DNA of 23,330 nt from assembly GCA_000969725.1 (NCBI GenBank), contig JXSR01S032807.1; one strand, given 5' to 3'. This DNA is from Ophiothrix spiculata. Lineage: Eukaryota; Echinodermata; Ophiuroidea; Amphilepidida; Ophiotrichidae. Positions 9,841-19,329 of this stretch are shown one piece after another; the stretch's first letter is position 1, and the number at the start of each line of letters is the position of its first letter. Made by a program: the position numbers and the translations under genes. The notes below the pieces were generated by a model, which made no database searches, was not told the DNA's origin, and worked only from the letters and a program-made list of their open reading frames with translations.

Positions 9841-11020
9841 AAGTACCTCATTAAAGAGCTAAATTTGTAGCTAATGATGTTGATTTTGATTGGGCTTAGT
9901 TCATGATTATTTGTGGAATGGGAGAGTTTTTGAGGCTTCTTTTTAATTAGCCATTAGGAGGATTTGTATGGAATGGTTTTTATGGTTTCATTAATTTGTT
10001 ATTGAATGGAGGGATGAATTCGGAGTAGCAGTGATTTCTTTTTTCTTTATCAGCAAACAATTTAATGGAAACACAGATTTTATCAAAAATGTGTGTGTCT
10101 TGGGAGCATAGAAATAGAAACTAGCCATGCAGGGTTTACTTTGCAAACACAATGAAGTATTTTTTGGACATTCAATTTTTGAAAACAATTTTTAGACTGC
10201 TCACCAAACTTTCTGAATTATAAAGATGCTTGAAAGCTTTCCTAACACCTCATAAAATTGAGAAGAAATGATTATTGATGCACCTCACGCAAGTAAGCAT
10301 AATTTAATATGTGTTAAAAATGATAAAACTAAAAGAATGACATTAAATATGTGGTCTATAAAACTCCATGAAATGTTTTTGAAAAACCCAACAAAAATGA
10401 CATGCTAGCATCAACAATATTTTAATTCAGTCAGCTGTTAAATTGATGACGCCATTAGTTATTCCATATCCATTTGACAAAATTAAGTGTATAATAAATG
10501 AGTACATTATGCGATTAATTTCAAACTGCCATTAGATGTTTGATGTGAATAGAAAATGTTTTGGACAAATACCATCAGCCTCTGTAGCCTGTTGCCCATT
10601 AACTGCATAAGGCCAGTGGACATTGCAAATGAAAATAAATTTGGTTGAAATTCAATAACTCTTGGATATTTTTTTCTTGAATCCTGAAAAATTGATTCAT
10701 ATTTTTAACTTATATAAATGAGTAATAAAAACTTAAACTATACAAAAATGAAGTCCAAATACATGATTAATAATCATAATGCACTCATGACTCTTTCCTC
10801 CCTAGTTCATCTAAAAGCAGATGGGAATTTGATGTGCTGTTATCCTCCTGCTGTAAAAATTTATTGACAAAATAATGTAAAAAATGTAATTGTACAACAT
10901 ATATCACATGTTTTAATGTTTTGTTTTATGTCTCTTTTCTTTTTCATGTTATCCATCCACTTTTGTTACTTGGATTCAACAATTTATAGGTAAGAATTTT
11001 GCAACTAAATAACTTGTGTT
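9841..11020. other. Non-coding AT-rich DNA, no gene seen
   Basis: No supportable exon, RNA gene or transposon. A pyrimidine-rich run near 10920-10990 ends in TATAG|GTAAG, which is neither a clean acceptor nor a donor in context. Confidence 0.5.
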
Positions 11021-11119
11021 AAAGGTGCATTGCACACAATTTCAAAATTTTATTTGTGGATGATTTACACTTCATATGGTAGACAACAACAGTCAGTTAC
11101 CAGATATCGAGAAAATTTT

Positions 11120-11171
11120 GATCAAAACCTTCAGAAAATTCAAAAATTTGATTTTCTGAAGGTTTTCGATC
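11120..11171. repeat. 20-bp-stem hairpin
   Basis: GATCAAAACCTTCAGAAAAT (11120-11139) pairs with the segment 11151-11171, whose reverse complement is identical except for one inserted G. The loop is 11 bases. The stem is almost perfect but shorter than a usual animal pre-miRNA. It probably belongs to a larger repeat: nearby text (GGTGCATTGCACAC at 11024, and a second palindrome at 11352) has the look of a dispersed element. Confidence 0.6.
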
Positions 11172-11351
11172 TTGGGTATGAGGCTATTATCTAAACGCAT
11201 TTATTGATGCTATATATCAAGAAAGAGCCAAAGATTTGTTTGTAAAATATTACTTTCACATCATAGATTGCAAATAAATCAAAAGAAATTTGAAGTTTGT
11301 ATTAGATCTCCTAAAAGCCAATTTTAAAAATTCAACTATAGAGGGCAGTAT

Positions 11352-11373
11352 TTATCGTTGTTGACAACGATAA
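11352..11373. repeat. 22-bp perfect palindrome
   Basis: TTATCGTTGT and ACAACGATAA face each other across TG, giving 10-bp perfect arms. It follows GAGGGCAGT. Such a palindrome may be a factor-binding site or the end of a transposon; I cannot tell which. Confidence 0.6.
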
Positions 11374-11647
11374 TTAGAAATAAAAGAAAATATAAATATT
11401 TTGATATATAGGATTTGAATTTACTACCGCTTATACTTCAGATGATGCAAAAATCTCAAAATGCTTGAGGAAAAGTTTGGGGATGATGCTGAACTTGTCC
11501 AATGCCCCTTTAAGTATAATTGTCTCGAGTATGTAAACCCAGATCGAGCATTTAATTCCCTTATGATGGCTGTGTGATCTTCTATAAATTTTGATACATT
11601 CATTGAGACAAAGATTTTCTTCAGTTCCTAAAACACATAAAGTAAAG

Positions 11648-11823
11648 ATGAAGGTCCGTATTCCAGAAAGGTGTTTAGCTAAACCACGGTTTAACTGAAC
11701 ATCAACTTTCCAGGAATGATATGCATTGTTGCAGATTTCAAGCAACAGTTCAATGAGCTGTACTGTTGATGAGAAATAAAACCGTGGTTTAGCTAAACAC
11801 CTTTCTGGAATATGGGCCTTCAT
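11648..11823. mobile_element. 176-bp MITE with ~43-bp terminal inverted repeats
   Basis: The left arm 11648-11689/11692 and right arm 11779-11823 match in reverse complement almost throughout: ATGAAGG(T/C)CC(G/A)TATTCCAGAAAGG at the ends, then GTGTTTAGCTAAACC and ACGGTTT. Each arm contains the palindrome GGTTTAGCTAAACC, so the element folds in more than one way. The central 86 bp are unrelated. No target duplication is clear. It has no coding capacity; a 130-codon minus-strand frame (11431-11823) runs into it by chance. Confidence 0.8.
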
Positions 11824-12302
11824 ATCTATACTCTTACTTTTAGTCGATGCTGCTTAATTGTGATCCTCTTAAATGGAATTTTTGGTTAATTGACATATTC
11901 AGTATTAATGAGATGATGTACAGTTTTGTTTGAGTTGTATGTAGTATCTCTTCTATGCATTCCAAATTTTGCATGTGTAACTCGCCATTTAGCCAACTCA
12001 AAATCATTACGTGTGTTTGATGCGTGATTCAATATTTGTACAGGGTGGAAAGGAGAGATGGTGTAGGATTTTTGTATATCTCTCCCAGAGAAAACAGAGC
12101 TAGTAAAGTGTATATTGTCAATTCATTTGATGAGCTATTTCTGGCTGTAATTTGGAATTGAAATCAAATTATTGGCAGTTTGTATTGGACACTTTGGCTT
12201 CCTAGAAAAAACAGGGAACATCCTAATTAGGCCAGGATATACACTTTTTTATTTAGTTTTTATTTTTTGCCAAGAGGAAGAGACAATCTCACTTGGATTA
12301 TT
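11824..12302. other. Non-coding stretch, no gene seen
   Basis: AT-rich, with no supported feature apart from the start of a frame (12172-12483) that reads through the following repeat. Confidence 0.5.
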
Positions 12303-12456
12303 AGTGCAGGAGCCTATGTCATCCCGTTCCCATTTTATTAGTAAAAGAAAAGTCATATATCATTTGAAAGAGGAAGACCTAAGCTTTCGGACAAACATGC
12401 CTGGCATTTTTTTCGATGACCTTATGACCTTGAGTTCAAAGGTCAAAGGTCAAGTC
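12303..12456 (+). repeat. Dispersed repeat, copy A
   Basis: It matches the reverse complement of 16414-16577. Shared blocks, in order, are AGTGCAGG, GTCATCCCGTTCCCATTTTA with TTAGTAAAA following, ATATATCA, TAAGCTTTC, ACAAACATGCCTGGCATTTT and AAGGTCAAAGGTCAA. Small indels separate the blocks. The true ends are uncertain because both copies fade gradually. A plus-strand frame (12172-12483) passes through it without coding support. Confidence 0.8.
12440..12452 (+). promoter_or_regulatory. Perfect DR1 nuclear-receptor motif (repeat copy A)
   Basis: AGGTCAAAGGTCA: two AGGTCA half-sites as a direct repeat with one base between, the DR1 arrangement recognised by HNF4, COUP-TF and RXR-type receptors. 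An additional TGACCTTGA lies just upstream (12425). Receptor binding is inferred. Confidence 0.5.
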
Positions 12457-13403
12457 ATTGAAATATACATTTTTAACTGGTAAACAAGTGATTTTTAAAG
12501 TTTTCTAGAGCTAAAATGGTGACATTCAACTTTTTAAATACTCACAAATATACATAAAGGTTAGCCATTCCGTTTTACAAAGGGTATGGTCATTATTTTA
12601 TTATTTTGGCACAAAAACATGCAAAATATCATGGAGAAATCAGGTTATTGCTTACTAGTTTTTCTGAATTTAAGTTTATACGGGTTTCTAATAACTTCAA
12701 GAAAGCGTTTTGTCATTAGGTCTTTTAATATTGAATTAAATCTGCATAAATCATCATTTCGACATCAGTGAACATTACCGTTTTATTCATCTGAGGTGAT
12801 AAATTATTATGTATAGAACTTAAAATAACATACAGTTTGCATAATAGTCTTCAGAGTCGTTCTTATCTTGTCTGATGTCGGAGTAAATATTTTGGGGGCA
12901 TCTTCTTAAGCAACTTCAATTGCGAGCAGCTCTGCACAGTTCAAATCATTTACTTGGCAGATACAATTTTACGATCACATTGTAGTCTTATTCGTGCATC
13001 ATTCTACGCTTAATCAATGCAATCTCTGCATCTGATGGAATATACAGGTATGTGTTGTCGTAAAGGTCTCCTTAAATTTTCAGTTACCTCTTCTGCTCCC
13101 CAAGATGCCCATTTTACATGTTTTAAGATTACTTTCTTCAATTCTTCAATTCATGAAGTTATAAACTATATCAATAGTATGTGGATTTTGAAGTCCTGAA
13201 TGGCCGAAATGGGGTTGGGAACAGTCACGAGGTAGAATACTCTTTACGATACTGATTGCGATTACAGATATGACTCTTCTGTACATGGGTTTGGTGGCTT
13301 TAGAGACCCATATTTTCAAGCAGAGTTGCACAAGTTGTGTTTTCCATATAGTTTTAACCTAAATTCAGCCAATTTCTAGTTCTAATTGTTATATATTTTG
13401 CAG
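12457..13403. other. Non-coding stretch, no gene seen
   Basis: Several frames of about 60 codons occur (12586-12771, 13017-13199, 13146-13331 on the minus strand), all without family or splice support. The last two overlap on opposite strands, which supports chance. Confidence 0.5.
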
Positions 13404-13438
13404 GGAAGGGCAGTTATTAAACCTCAATCCTGAACAAA

Positions 13439-13789
13439 TCAGTTCTCCAATCTCCAAGACCCAATGTAGGAAGTTCCATGTAGGAAAACCCAGTCGAGAT
13501 ACATGTAATCCCGAGATACATGTAGTTCATTGGAACGGGCAGTTTCTCTAGATGTGACAATCAAACATTCATCTTCAGATTGGATAGGAAATTTCTCTGG
13601 AACAATTGAATAGAAAGGGAGTTTTATTTTGTTCACTACAAAGTGACCACTCTGAAACTCAAGCCAGATATCAGGATCAGAATATTTAAAGAAGTATTTG
13701 CAGAGTGCATCAATCATGTCAAGAGACCCCAAATGCAGATCCCATAAACCTTCTCGAGATGCACAAATAAACAAGGAGAACTCTTTCAT
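13439..13789 (-). pseudogene. Fossil fragment of a multicopy, transposon-associated gene family
   Basis: The 116-codon minus-strand frame contains, at residues ~9-62, CASREGLWDLHLGSLD, then CKYFFKY, DPDIWLEFQSGHFVVNK and PFYSI. From memory this order (R-x-G-x-W-x-LHL, a tyrosine/phenylalanine pair, then DPDIW-x-EFQ-x-G-x-FVV) matches a large multicopy gene family in cnidarians, amphioxus, hemichordates and molluscs, often with a cysteine-rich CXC-like C-terminus. The family normally has extra residues between the YF and DPDIW blocks, so this copy seems to carry an internal deletion of perhaps 20 residues. After about residue 65 the resemblance stops; the tail reads through a 13-base direct repeat (CGAGATACATGTA at 13495 and 13512). 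No intact partner exons are seen on either side. It looks like a dead remnant. Alternative: a chance frame. Confidence 0.5.
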
Positions 13790-13985
13790 ATGTTTTCTGT
13801 CCGAATTCTGATCAACGGTAATGGTGGTAAAGGTCCATTAAAGATCAGCATCACTCTACGCATCATTCAGCCCACCATCATTATAAATAGAAGAACCTAT
13901 CACCCTTAGCGTTGTCTTAGCAGTATTCTCAATATGAATTATCAAATTTTTACAATCTCGACCATTATTTTGGTTTCTCTTACAG

Positions 13986-14660
13986 TAGTAGCATGTCTAA
14001 TGTAACCAAAATGTGTTTGATCAGTACTGTTGATCTAACAACCAATGCCTGTTTAAAGATTCTTATCATGGTACTTACAAATTTTGGTAAAGAAGCAAAA
14101 CATGCGAGAGTTCTAAATGGTGCATTCCTCAAAGAATTATATGAAGAAAATAATTGGATATTTTGTCCTCTACCTTGTTTATGGTCTTTGAGGCATTTGG
14201 AAATACTTTTGCAGATGACTCCGTCTTGTTGTAAAACGTCACCTTCCGGTGAGGAATCAGATCAAGATAGCTGATGAAGATTTCTGTATGTTATCCAGAA
14301 TGTGTTTGCAGGTGTAAGCATCGCTTTCTGGAAACAAATCCTGATTGCAGACAGGAAGGAGACGAGGCACCTTCATTGTCAATAGTGGAAGGTATTATCA
14401 TGGTCTTTGTCAGTGTAGTCTATGCAAGTTGTATATCATCACATTCTGACGAGAAAATAGATTCAGGCTGCTGATTGGAAAAGTTGAGGCACCTTCATTG
14501 TCTTCATCAGATTCTTTTTCACTGGAATTTTGCTAATGTTGAGTTGACATCCAGGTTTAAAGTTTCATCTTTGATTGATATTGAAGTTAATAAAACTGTT
14601 GCAAGTTGCTTTATATGAAAAGAAGATGAGCCATCTTTGGTATTAGTACATCTCATTTTT
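13986..14660 (+). pseudogene. Decayed, possibly once-coding patch with internal repeats
   Basis: A good splice-acceptor-like sequence (GGTTTCTCTTACAG, ending 13985) precedes a frame open for 95 codons (13987-14274), ending in an acidic tail (SGEESDQDS). A second frame (14274-14474) overlaps its stop by one base, contains CVCRCKH and GDEAPSLSIVEG, and ends at a stop. A shifted frame then gives KVEAPSLSSSDSFSLEF from an exact 17-base repeat (GAGGCACCTTCATTGTC at 14364-14380 and 14486-14502), and a third weak copy at about 14625 reads EDEPSLVLV. Repeated acidic/serine units broken by stops and a frameshift suggest a former coding region. I do not recognise the protein. It may belong to the same element as the minus-strand fossil next to it, or be unrelated. 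Confidence 0.35.
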
Positions 14661-15515
14661 GATCAGGATAGAAGCCACATCATTTTATTATAAGGAAATA
14701 AAGTTAATATTTTTGTTGGCTGTTGGATGGTTTGTAATCTAGATACTGGAATAGACTTGTAGGCATTCACAAGTAATTTCAAAATTTGAGGCTCGTGCAT
14801 CAACACATTCATTTCTTGTTGGTGTACAAATGTATCACTTTTGTAGAGTGTAGTTTCCATTAAATGCTGTGTCCTCCATTTATCAATAGCGATTTTAACA
14901 AATATAAGCTGATGGAATAATAAGTCTATCTAATACTATAGTATTCTAAAAAAATTTAACCTTCCCCAAAAATGTCAATATCAATACATCTCGGTGTGAG
15001 TTTTCACATTATTAGCCCATGATATAGTAGCAAGACACAGTTAGCGTGTGATTTCATTTTACCTTTTTTAGATGCATTAGAGACGCTAGCTAGACGACAA
15101 AATAAAATATAAACCTTCAAATATGTGGGGTTTTTTTATTCAAAACTCTCAGTAATAACAAACATATTTTTTGACCACCACAACCTATGTCCATCCCAGG
15201 GTATCCATGATTGTATCCAGTTTGAGTGGTTCCTTTGCTATGTAATATTTTCTGCTTGGTTCCTCTTGCTTAAAATGGCCCATCAAACATCTTTGATTTT
15301 ACAGTCATGTAATAATGGTAGATATGGATTCTTAAAGATGTGGTATGATTTATCAATTTGAAGGATGTCTGGAGGATCATCTAAAAATATTATTAGGGAT
15401 ATTGACCAACTACTTACTATGGTTATTCAAAGTGGACATTCACTGTAATATACAATGATTATTTGTTTGTCCTGGTTGGTCGATATATATGATATAGGGA
15501 AGATATAGAAAGAAA
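14661..15515. other. Non-coding stretch, no gene seen
   Basis: No recognised repeat or exon. A 78-codon frame (15125-15361) and a 65-codon minus-strand frame (14663-14860) have no supporting features. Confidence 0.5.
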
Positions 15516-15741
15516 AGGGAGCTCGCGTGGTCTAGTGAAACAGTGCAGGACTACAAATCGTGACGGTCGCGAGTTCGAGCCCCGCTACAGCCAACGGATT
15601 ATGTCCTTGGGCAAGACATCTTGATTGCTTTGTCGACCCAAGCGCATTTGGGAGCTGTTAGGGGAATATTACAATCAAAGTTCTGATAGCTACGGTGAAT
15701 AGCGCAATTAATTCTGAATATTATTATTATTTATTATTATA
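15516..15741 (+). mobile_element. tRNA-derived SINE
   Basis: The head is tRNA-like: an A-box-like TGGTCTAGTGA at 15528-15538 and a B box GAGTTCGAGCCCC at 15571-15583, correctly spaced for an internal RNA polymerase III promoter. It is followed by a non-tRNA body with CCTTGGGCAAGACATCTTG, wording shared by many invertebrate SINEs, and ends in an ATT/TTAT simple tail at about 15719-15741. The tRNA-like head lacks a clean cloverleaf and runs straight into the body, so it is not a working tRNA gene. SINEs do not encode protein and depend on a LINE for movement. No clear target-site duplication is visible, so the exact ends are approximate. Confidence 0.85.
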
Positions 15742-15759
15742 TGTAATTAGCCGAGGTGG

Positions 15760-15795
15760 GGTACCGGTACCAAAAAAAAAAAAAAAAAAAAAAAA
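15760..15795. repeat. GGTACCGGTACC palindrome joined to A24
   Basis: A perfect 12-bp palindrome at 15760-15771 is followed directly by 24 A residues (15772-15795). The A tract could be the tail of a retroposed copy whose body lies upstream, perhaps an extension of the SINE, or a simple repeat. It accounts for the poly-Phe in the minus-strand frame 15737-15922. Confidence 0.7.
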
Positions 15796-16053
15796 CACCT
15801 TTTGGTAGGTATGTGCTGCCAGGGTTTTTACAACCTGATTTTTGATCAGTATGATTACATTGGATCTGTAGATTGACAAAAATTAGGTTGAAACGATGAA
15901 AAAAACATTTTGCCACTTTCATTAATTAATAAGGGTCTTTGGAACTGAAGTAATTTTGAAAAGGGCATCTTGAGGAGCGGGAAAAGGGACTTGAAAAGTG
16001 AGTCTTGAGAGCCATACATACGAGTACTTGTACCTTTCATCAATGCAGGTGAA

Positions 16054-16066
16054 CCCCCCCCCCCCC
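16054..16066. repeat. C13 homopolymer
   Basis: Thirteen consecutive C residues in AT-rich surroundings, flanked by GGTGAA and TCGAACCTGGGGACCC. The neighbourhood 15940-16100 is repeat-like in style. See the finding on the four C/G runs. Confidence 0.9.
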
Positions 16067-16413
16067 TCGAACCTGGGGACCCATATACACCCTTAAGGAT
16101 CTCTTATTTAATAACCATGTTTAACCAAGGATGGTTTAACTTCTTGTAGCCTACAGTAATTATAATTATTACAATAAGACTCCACGTACTGATTGGGCTG
16201 TCAGTAGAGCAAACTCAATCAAATGCGCAAGAATCGAGTCGTTTACGGGGTAAATATGATCCGAAAGGGTTTTCTTTTCTTACAAGGCAAGGGTGCCCCT
16301 CCCTCTGACCCAATTGCAACTCCTAATGCTTCATAGGCAAATAATTTGAGTCCAAAGTTGTGATTTTCTTGTTAATAACTACCAAAATTAAATCTGTAAT
16401 GGGCTAAAAAGTA

Positions 16414-16577
16414 CATTGACCTTTGACCTTGAATATCAAGGTCAAGGTGAAGTATAAAAAAATGCCAGGCATGTTTGTTTGAAAGCTTACATTATAACCT
16501 TTCTATTGATATATAACTTTCCTTTTACTAATAAAATGGGAACGGGATGACGTTTGGGCTACAGTAGAGCCTGCACT
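16414..16577 (-). repeat. Dispersed repeat, copy B (inverted to copy A)
   Basis: The reverse complement of 12303-12456 with about 75-80% identity by eye and several indels. Conserved blocks include AATGCCAGGCATGTTTGT, GAAAGCTTA, TACTAATAAAATGGGAACGG, and CCTGCACT at the far end. This copy also has a TGACCTTGA/TCAAGGTCA inverted pair (16424-16445). Possible weaker similarity continues past 16403 on the lower side. Confidence 0.8.
16417..16429 (-). promoter_or_regulatory. Perfect DR1 nuclear-receptor motif (repeat copy B)
   Basis: TGACCTTTGACCT, the exact reverse complement of the DR1 in copy A. It adjoins TCAAGGTCA (16437-16445), which fits the extended half-site used by ERR/SF-1-type receptors. 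Binding is inferred. Confidence 0.5.
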
Positions 16578-16700
16578 ATATAGACAACTGTGTATTTGCC
16601 CGATTGTTGCCAACTTTTAGTATTTTTGATTTATTCAGTGTAAGGGATATCTCGAATTTATTCATAGGGTACACCCTGTACTATTAGGCCCTACATCGAT

Positions 16701-16900
16701 ACTTGGCAGTTTTAAAGACAAAAATATTCAATTCTGGAGTAAGATTCTCCTAACTGTATCATGATCAAAATAAGTACTTGTTCCTATGAGGAGAATTATC
16801 ACATTACTACTTGCCAATTTTGAACAAGAAGCTATTTGAATCTGGACCAAGATTCTCATAACTGTATCAAGGTCACACTTGAGATGAACTATATTTCTGA
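16701..16900 (+). repeat. Decayed tandem duplication, 108-bp unit
   Basis: Copy 1 starts ACTTGGCAGTTTT (16701) and copy 2 starts ACTTGCCAATTTT (16809). Over the first 67 bases they align without gaps, sharing AAGATTCTC and TAACTGTATCA; identity is about 70%. The unit runs out after about 16890. Function unknown. Confidence 0.65.
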
Positions 16901-17460
16901 AATAGTTCTAAGATTCTGAAAGACTTCAAAGTTACACCTTTTGAACACTTTATCAAAGTATAATTTCTAGTAATTGTATGAAATCAAGCACTTTTGCCCA
17001 ACAGAAAATCAACAGTGTGCAACTAACACTTCATGTCTCTTAACTGGGTTGTCTTTCCCCAATTGGCATCAAGTTTTATCGGGTTAAGCTTAGTGAACTG
17101 ATTATGAGGTGATATTGTTCTTACAATGTTCTTTGACAAATATTAAGATGAAAACATAAAATAAATTCATTTTTTCAAATTTTAGAAGTGAATTGGGGAT
17201 TGTCTATTACATAACTGATCAGTTGTGAAAAAACCCAATAATCTTTGAACAGTATATCAATATGTTTTCAGTCCCTGTTCGTCAAGTATATGTTACAAAA
17301 TATCCACCATTTCTGTCAGCCATTTGATGAAGATAGATATACAAAATTTCCACAACTTGCAGGAATATAAGGTTTCTGCATAACCTGCATTTTTACATTG
17401 ACATTTCATAAAATAAGAAGTAAATGTTGCAAATAAATGTCAATTTTTCCACTAATCTAT
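16901..17460. other. Non-coding stretch, no gene seen
   Basis: AT-rich DNA with no recognised feature. Confidence 0.55.
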
Positions 17461-17725
17461 CAATATTTGCTATTCCGGATGTGACTCCTTTATATCTGAA
17501 TTTGTTGCCGATGTGAAACTTGATAATATAACACACTTAAAAACTGACAAAAACCTATGGTATGAGCAAGCAAGATCAGCACACGTGAATGATGCCTGCG
17601 GTAAAATAGCTGAATTATTGACGCAGGTTACAGGCTTTTTAGGACGGCTGTCACGAAGGTGTCTTGATAACGGCATTTTTTAACGCATTGATAAGATTGG
17701 GATGACGTGACAACATTTTAATGCG
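17461..17725. other. GC-richer patch with CRE and E-box motifs
   Basis: More balanced in composition than its surroundings, with CACACGTGAA (E-box) near 17580, ATGACGTGACA (CRE-like) near 17702, and several retained CpG sites. A 68-codon minus-strand frame (17470-17676) covers part of it but shows no domain and no clear splice sites. A conserved regulatory element is the more likely reading; an unrecognised exon is possible. Confidence 0.3.
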
Positions 17726-17985
17726 GTATTGTAACAAAAGCTTGTGTCAATGTGGGATTGCTTGAAAATTCTGAATATAGTGCATGAGGAATTGGGTTCA
17801 ATATAATATGAATTAAATCAAAATAAAGATCTGCTGAGAATTGCATCTATTGAGGCTAAGCTGTGTTATCTTAAAATCTTGCTGCGAGGCAAGTTTCTCG
17901 AGAAAGTCATCCACATAAGAGATGCTAATCCTCTTCCAAGCTGAGCACAGTTGATTTGGTATATTGTAATATGTATGAAATAGAA

Positions 17986-18025
17986 TACTGTAAACGCCAA
18001 TATTTTTGCGCTCAGTAATTTTCGG
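17986..18025. repeat. Remnant of a 'TACTGTAAA...TTTTTGCG' invertebrate repeat
   Basis: TACTGTAAACGCC followed by ATTTTTGCG and TAATTTTCGG resembles, from memory, a short element common in marine invertebrate genomes. Only one end is recognisable here. Two overlapping minus-strand frames (17813-18061, 17866-18105) cross it and are probably chance. Confidence 0.3.
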
Positions 18026-18129
18026 AACTTTGGAACAAAACGTCTGATTGAACTTGAACAAAAAACATTAAAAAAGAAGAGATTCTGCCCTTTCATAACA
18101 TGCATTAATTATCTCAAATTTTGTGATCG

Positions 18130-19300
18130 AACAGAATTTTGAAATTTGGAGATCATGTACCCCCCTTAATATGCCACTTTTTGAAATGTCATGATTACTA
18201 ATACGAGCCTACAGCCTATGATAATGAAGAGATGTCTTCATGACTGGTATTATTGGTATCATCAATGAGCACCAGATGAGCTTATCATCACTCATCTTTG
18301 ACTGATGACTTCCACGACTCTGTGTCAGATTACTCTCAAATTAATTAACTTGCAACCTGATGGCATGTATATAAACCGTTTGCAATAGTTATCATCACAG
18401 GTATCGTTTATGTAACATTTCTGTCTTGCAAACCGGTGTCGTTGATAATTGGTTCATGGCATTTTGGAAGCCTTCTCCTAAGCCCTATGCTGGTCCATTT
18501 TAAAGCTATTATCCTGATTTGATAGTAAGGAGAAATACTAATTTACAATTTAAGCAGCCATTAGAAATTTTGAAAGTAAAGAAGACAATTCAAAAATCTA
18601 TCCATTTGGAATTGAAAATTTTGGTACAATTGTGTCAATATCTTTTGTCCTATATCAATATCATGTCATAATGGTACTCTTGTATTATGCGGATACATTC
18701 TATTTACAAATTACGTATAGTAGACATTTTGCAATGTAATTTGATTATGTGATCAAAAATTCATAAATTTTTAAATGGTTAATTTTTTCTGTGTGATGTA
18801 TTTAATTTTTCAAAATTTTCGATGTTTCGACATTAAATCCTCCCAAAATTCAGTGCAAATAAATTTACAGAACTAATGCCATTTGCGACCTTTAAATACA
18901 GAGTGATAAATTCATTCTTGACTAATGGTTTATTTTTATTCTGTGAAATATAGCCCAGCATATGGTATTCTTGATTATGGAGCATCTGCTGTCTTCGGTA
19001 GATAGCAATAAATAAAAGATCTATGTGCTTTTGAAGGTGAAAAATTTCAAGAGCACATAAAGGACATTGGTTTTTGGGATAATCAATATGTTTTAAGTTA
19101 TAATCCAGTTGCGATAGATCATCGTTGCTTGTGTAATCTATATGTCAATGTCAGTAATGGTTAGCTCGTGGCTGAAATCAATCAAAAATAATCGTACAAA
19201 AAATCCATCTAGAGATGCTCTTGATATCTTATTTGTGCCCCAATATAAATGATACCATGCTATTTTCAATAGTATATTGTGCGTAATTGCTTGCTGATTT
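18130..19300. other. Non-coding stretch, no gene seen
   Basis: No exon or transposon recognised. The part from about 18195 to 18420 is dense in TGATGA/CATCAT and CAGATG-type E-box words and reads like unique regulatory DNA, but this is a weak signal. Confidence 0.45.
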
Positions 19301-19308
19301 AAACAGCA

Positions 19309-19328
19309 TTTTTTTGGGGGGGGGGGGG
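19309..19328. repeat. T7G13 run
   Basis: Seven T then thirteen G. On the minus strand this is C13 followed by A7, the same C-then-A order as the C10A10 run at 7056. Two overlapping minus-strand frames (19138-19335, 19229-19417) read it as poly-Pro plus Lys and are artefacts. Confidence 0.9.
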
Positions 19329-19329
19329 A

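Noticed and set aside
11431..11823. 130-codon minus-strand open frame
   Set aside because: Its N-terminal third is the MITE at 11648-11823, and the rest has no recognisable motif; it is a read-through of non-coding sequence.
13404..13551. Plus-strand exon after TTTTGCAG with a 48-codon open frame (EGQLLNLNPEQ...)
   Set aside because: It lies on the opposite strand of the fossil gene fragment and reads through the CGAGATACATGTA direct repeat. The minus-strand reading has the better family resemblance, so this is probably antisense chance.
15516..15592. Possible functional tRNA gene
   Set aside because: The A and B boxes are present, but the acceptor and anticodon stems do not pair cleanly and the sequence runs straight into a SINE body with an ATT tail.
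17813..18105. Two overlapping minus-strand frames of about 80 codons
   Set aside because: They overlap in different frames, are low in information, and cross a repeat remnant; neither has a domain.
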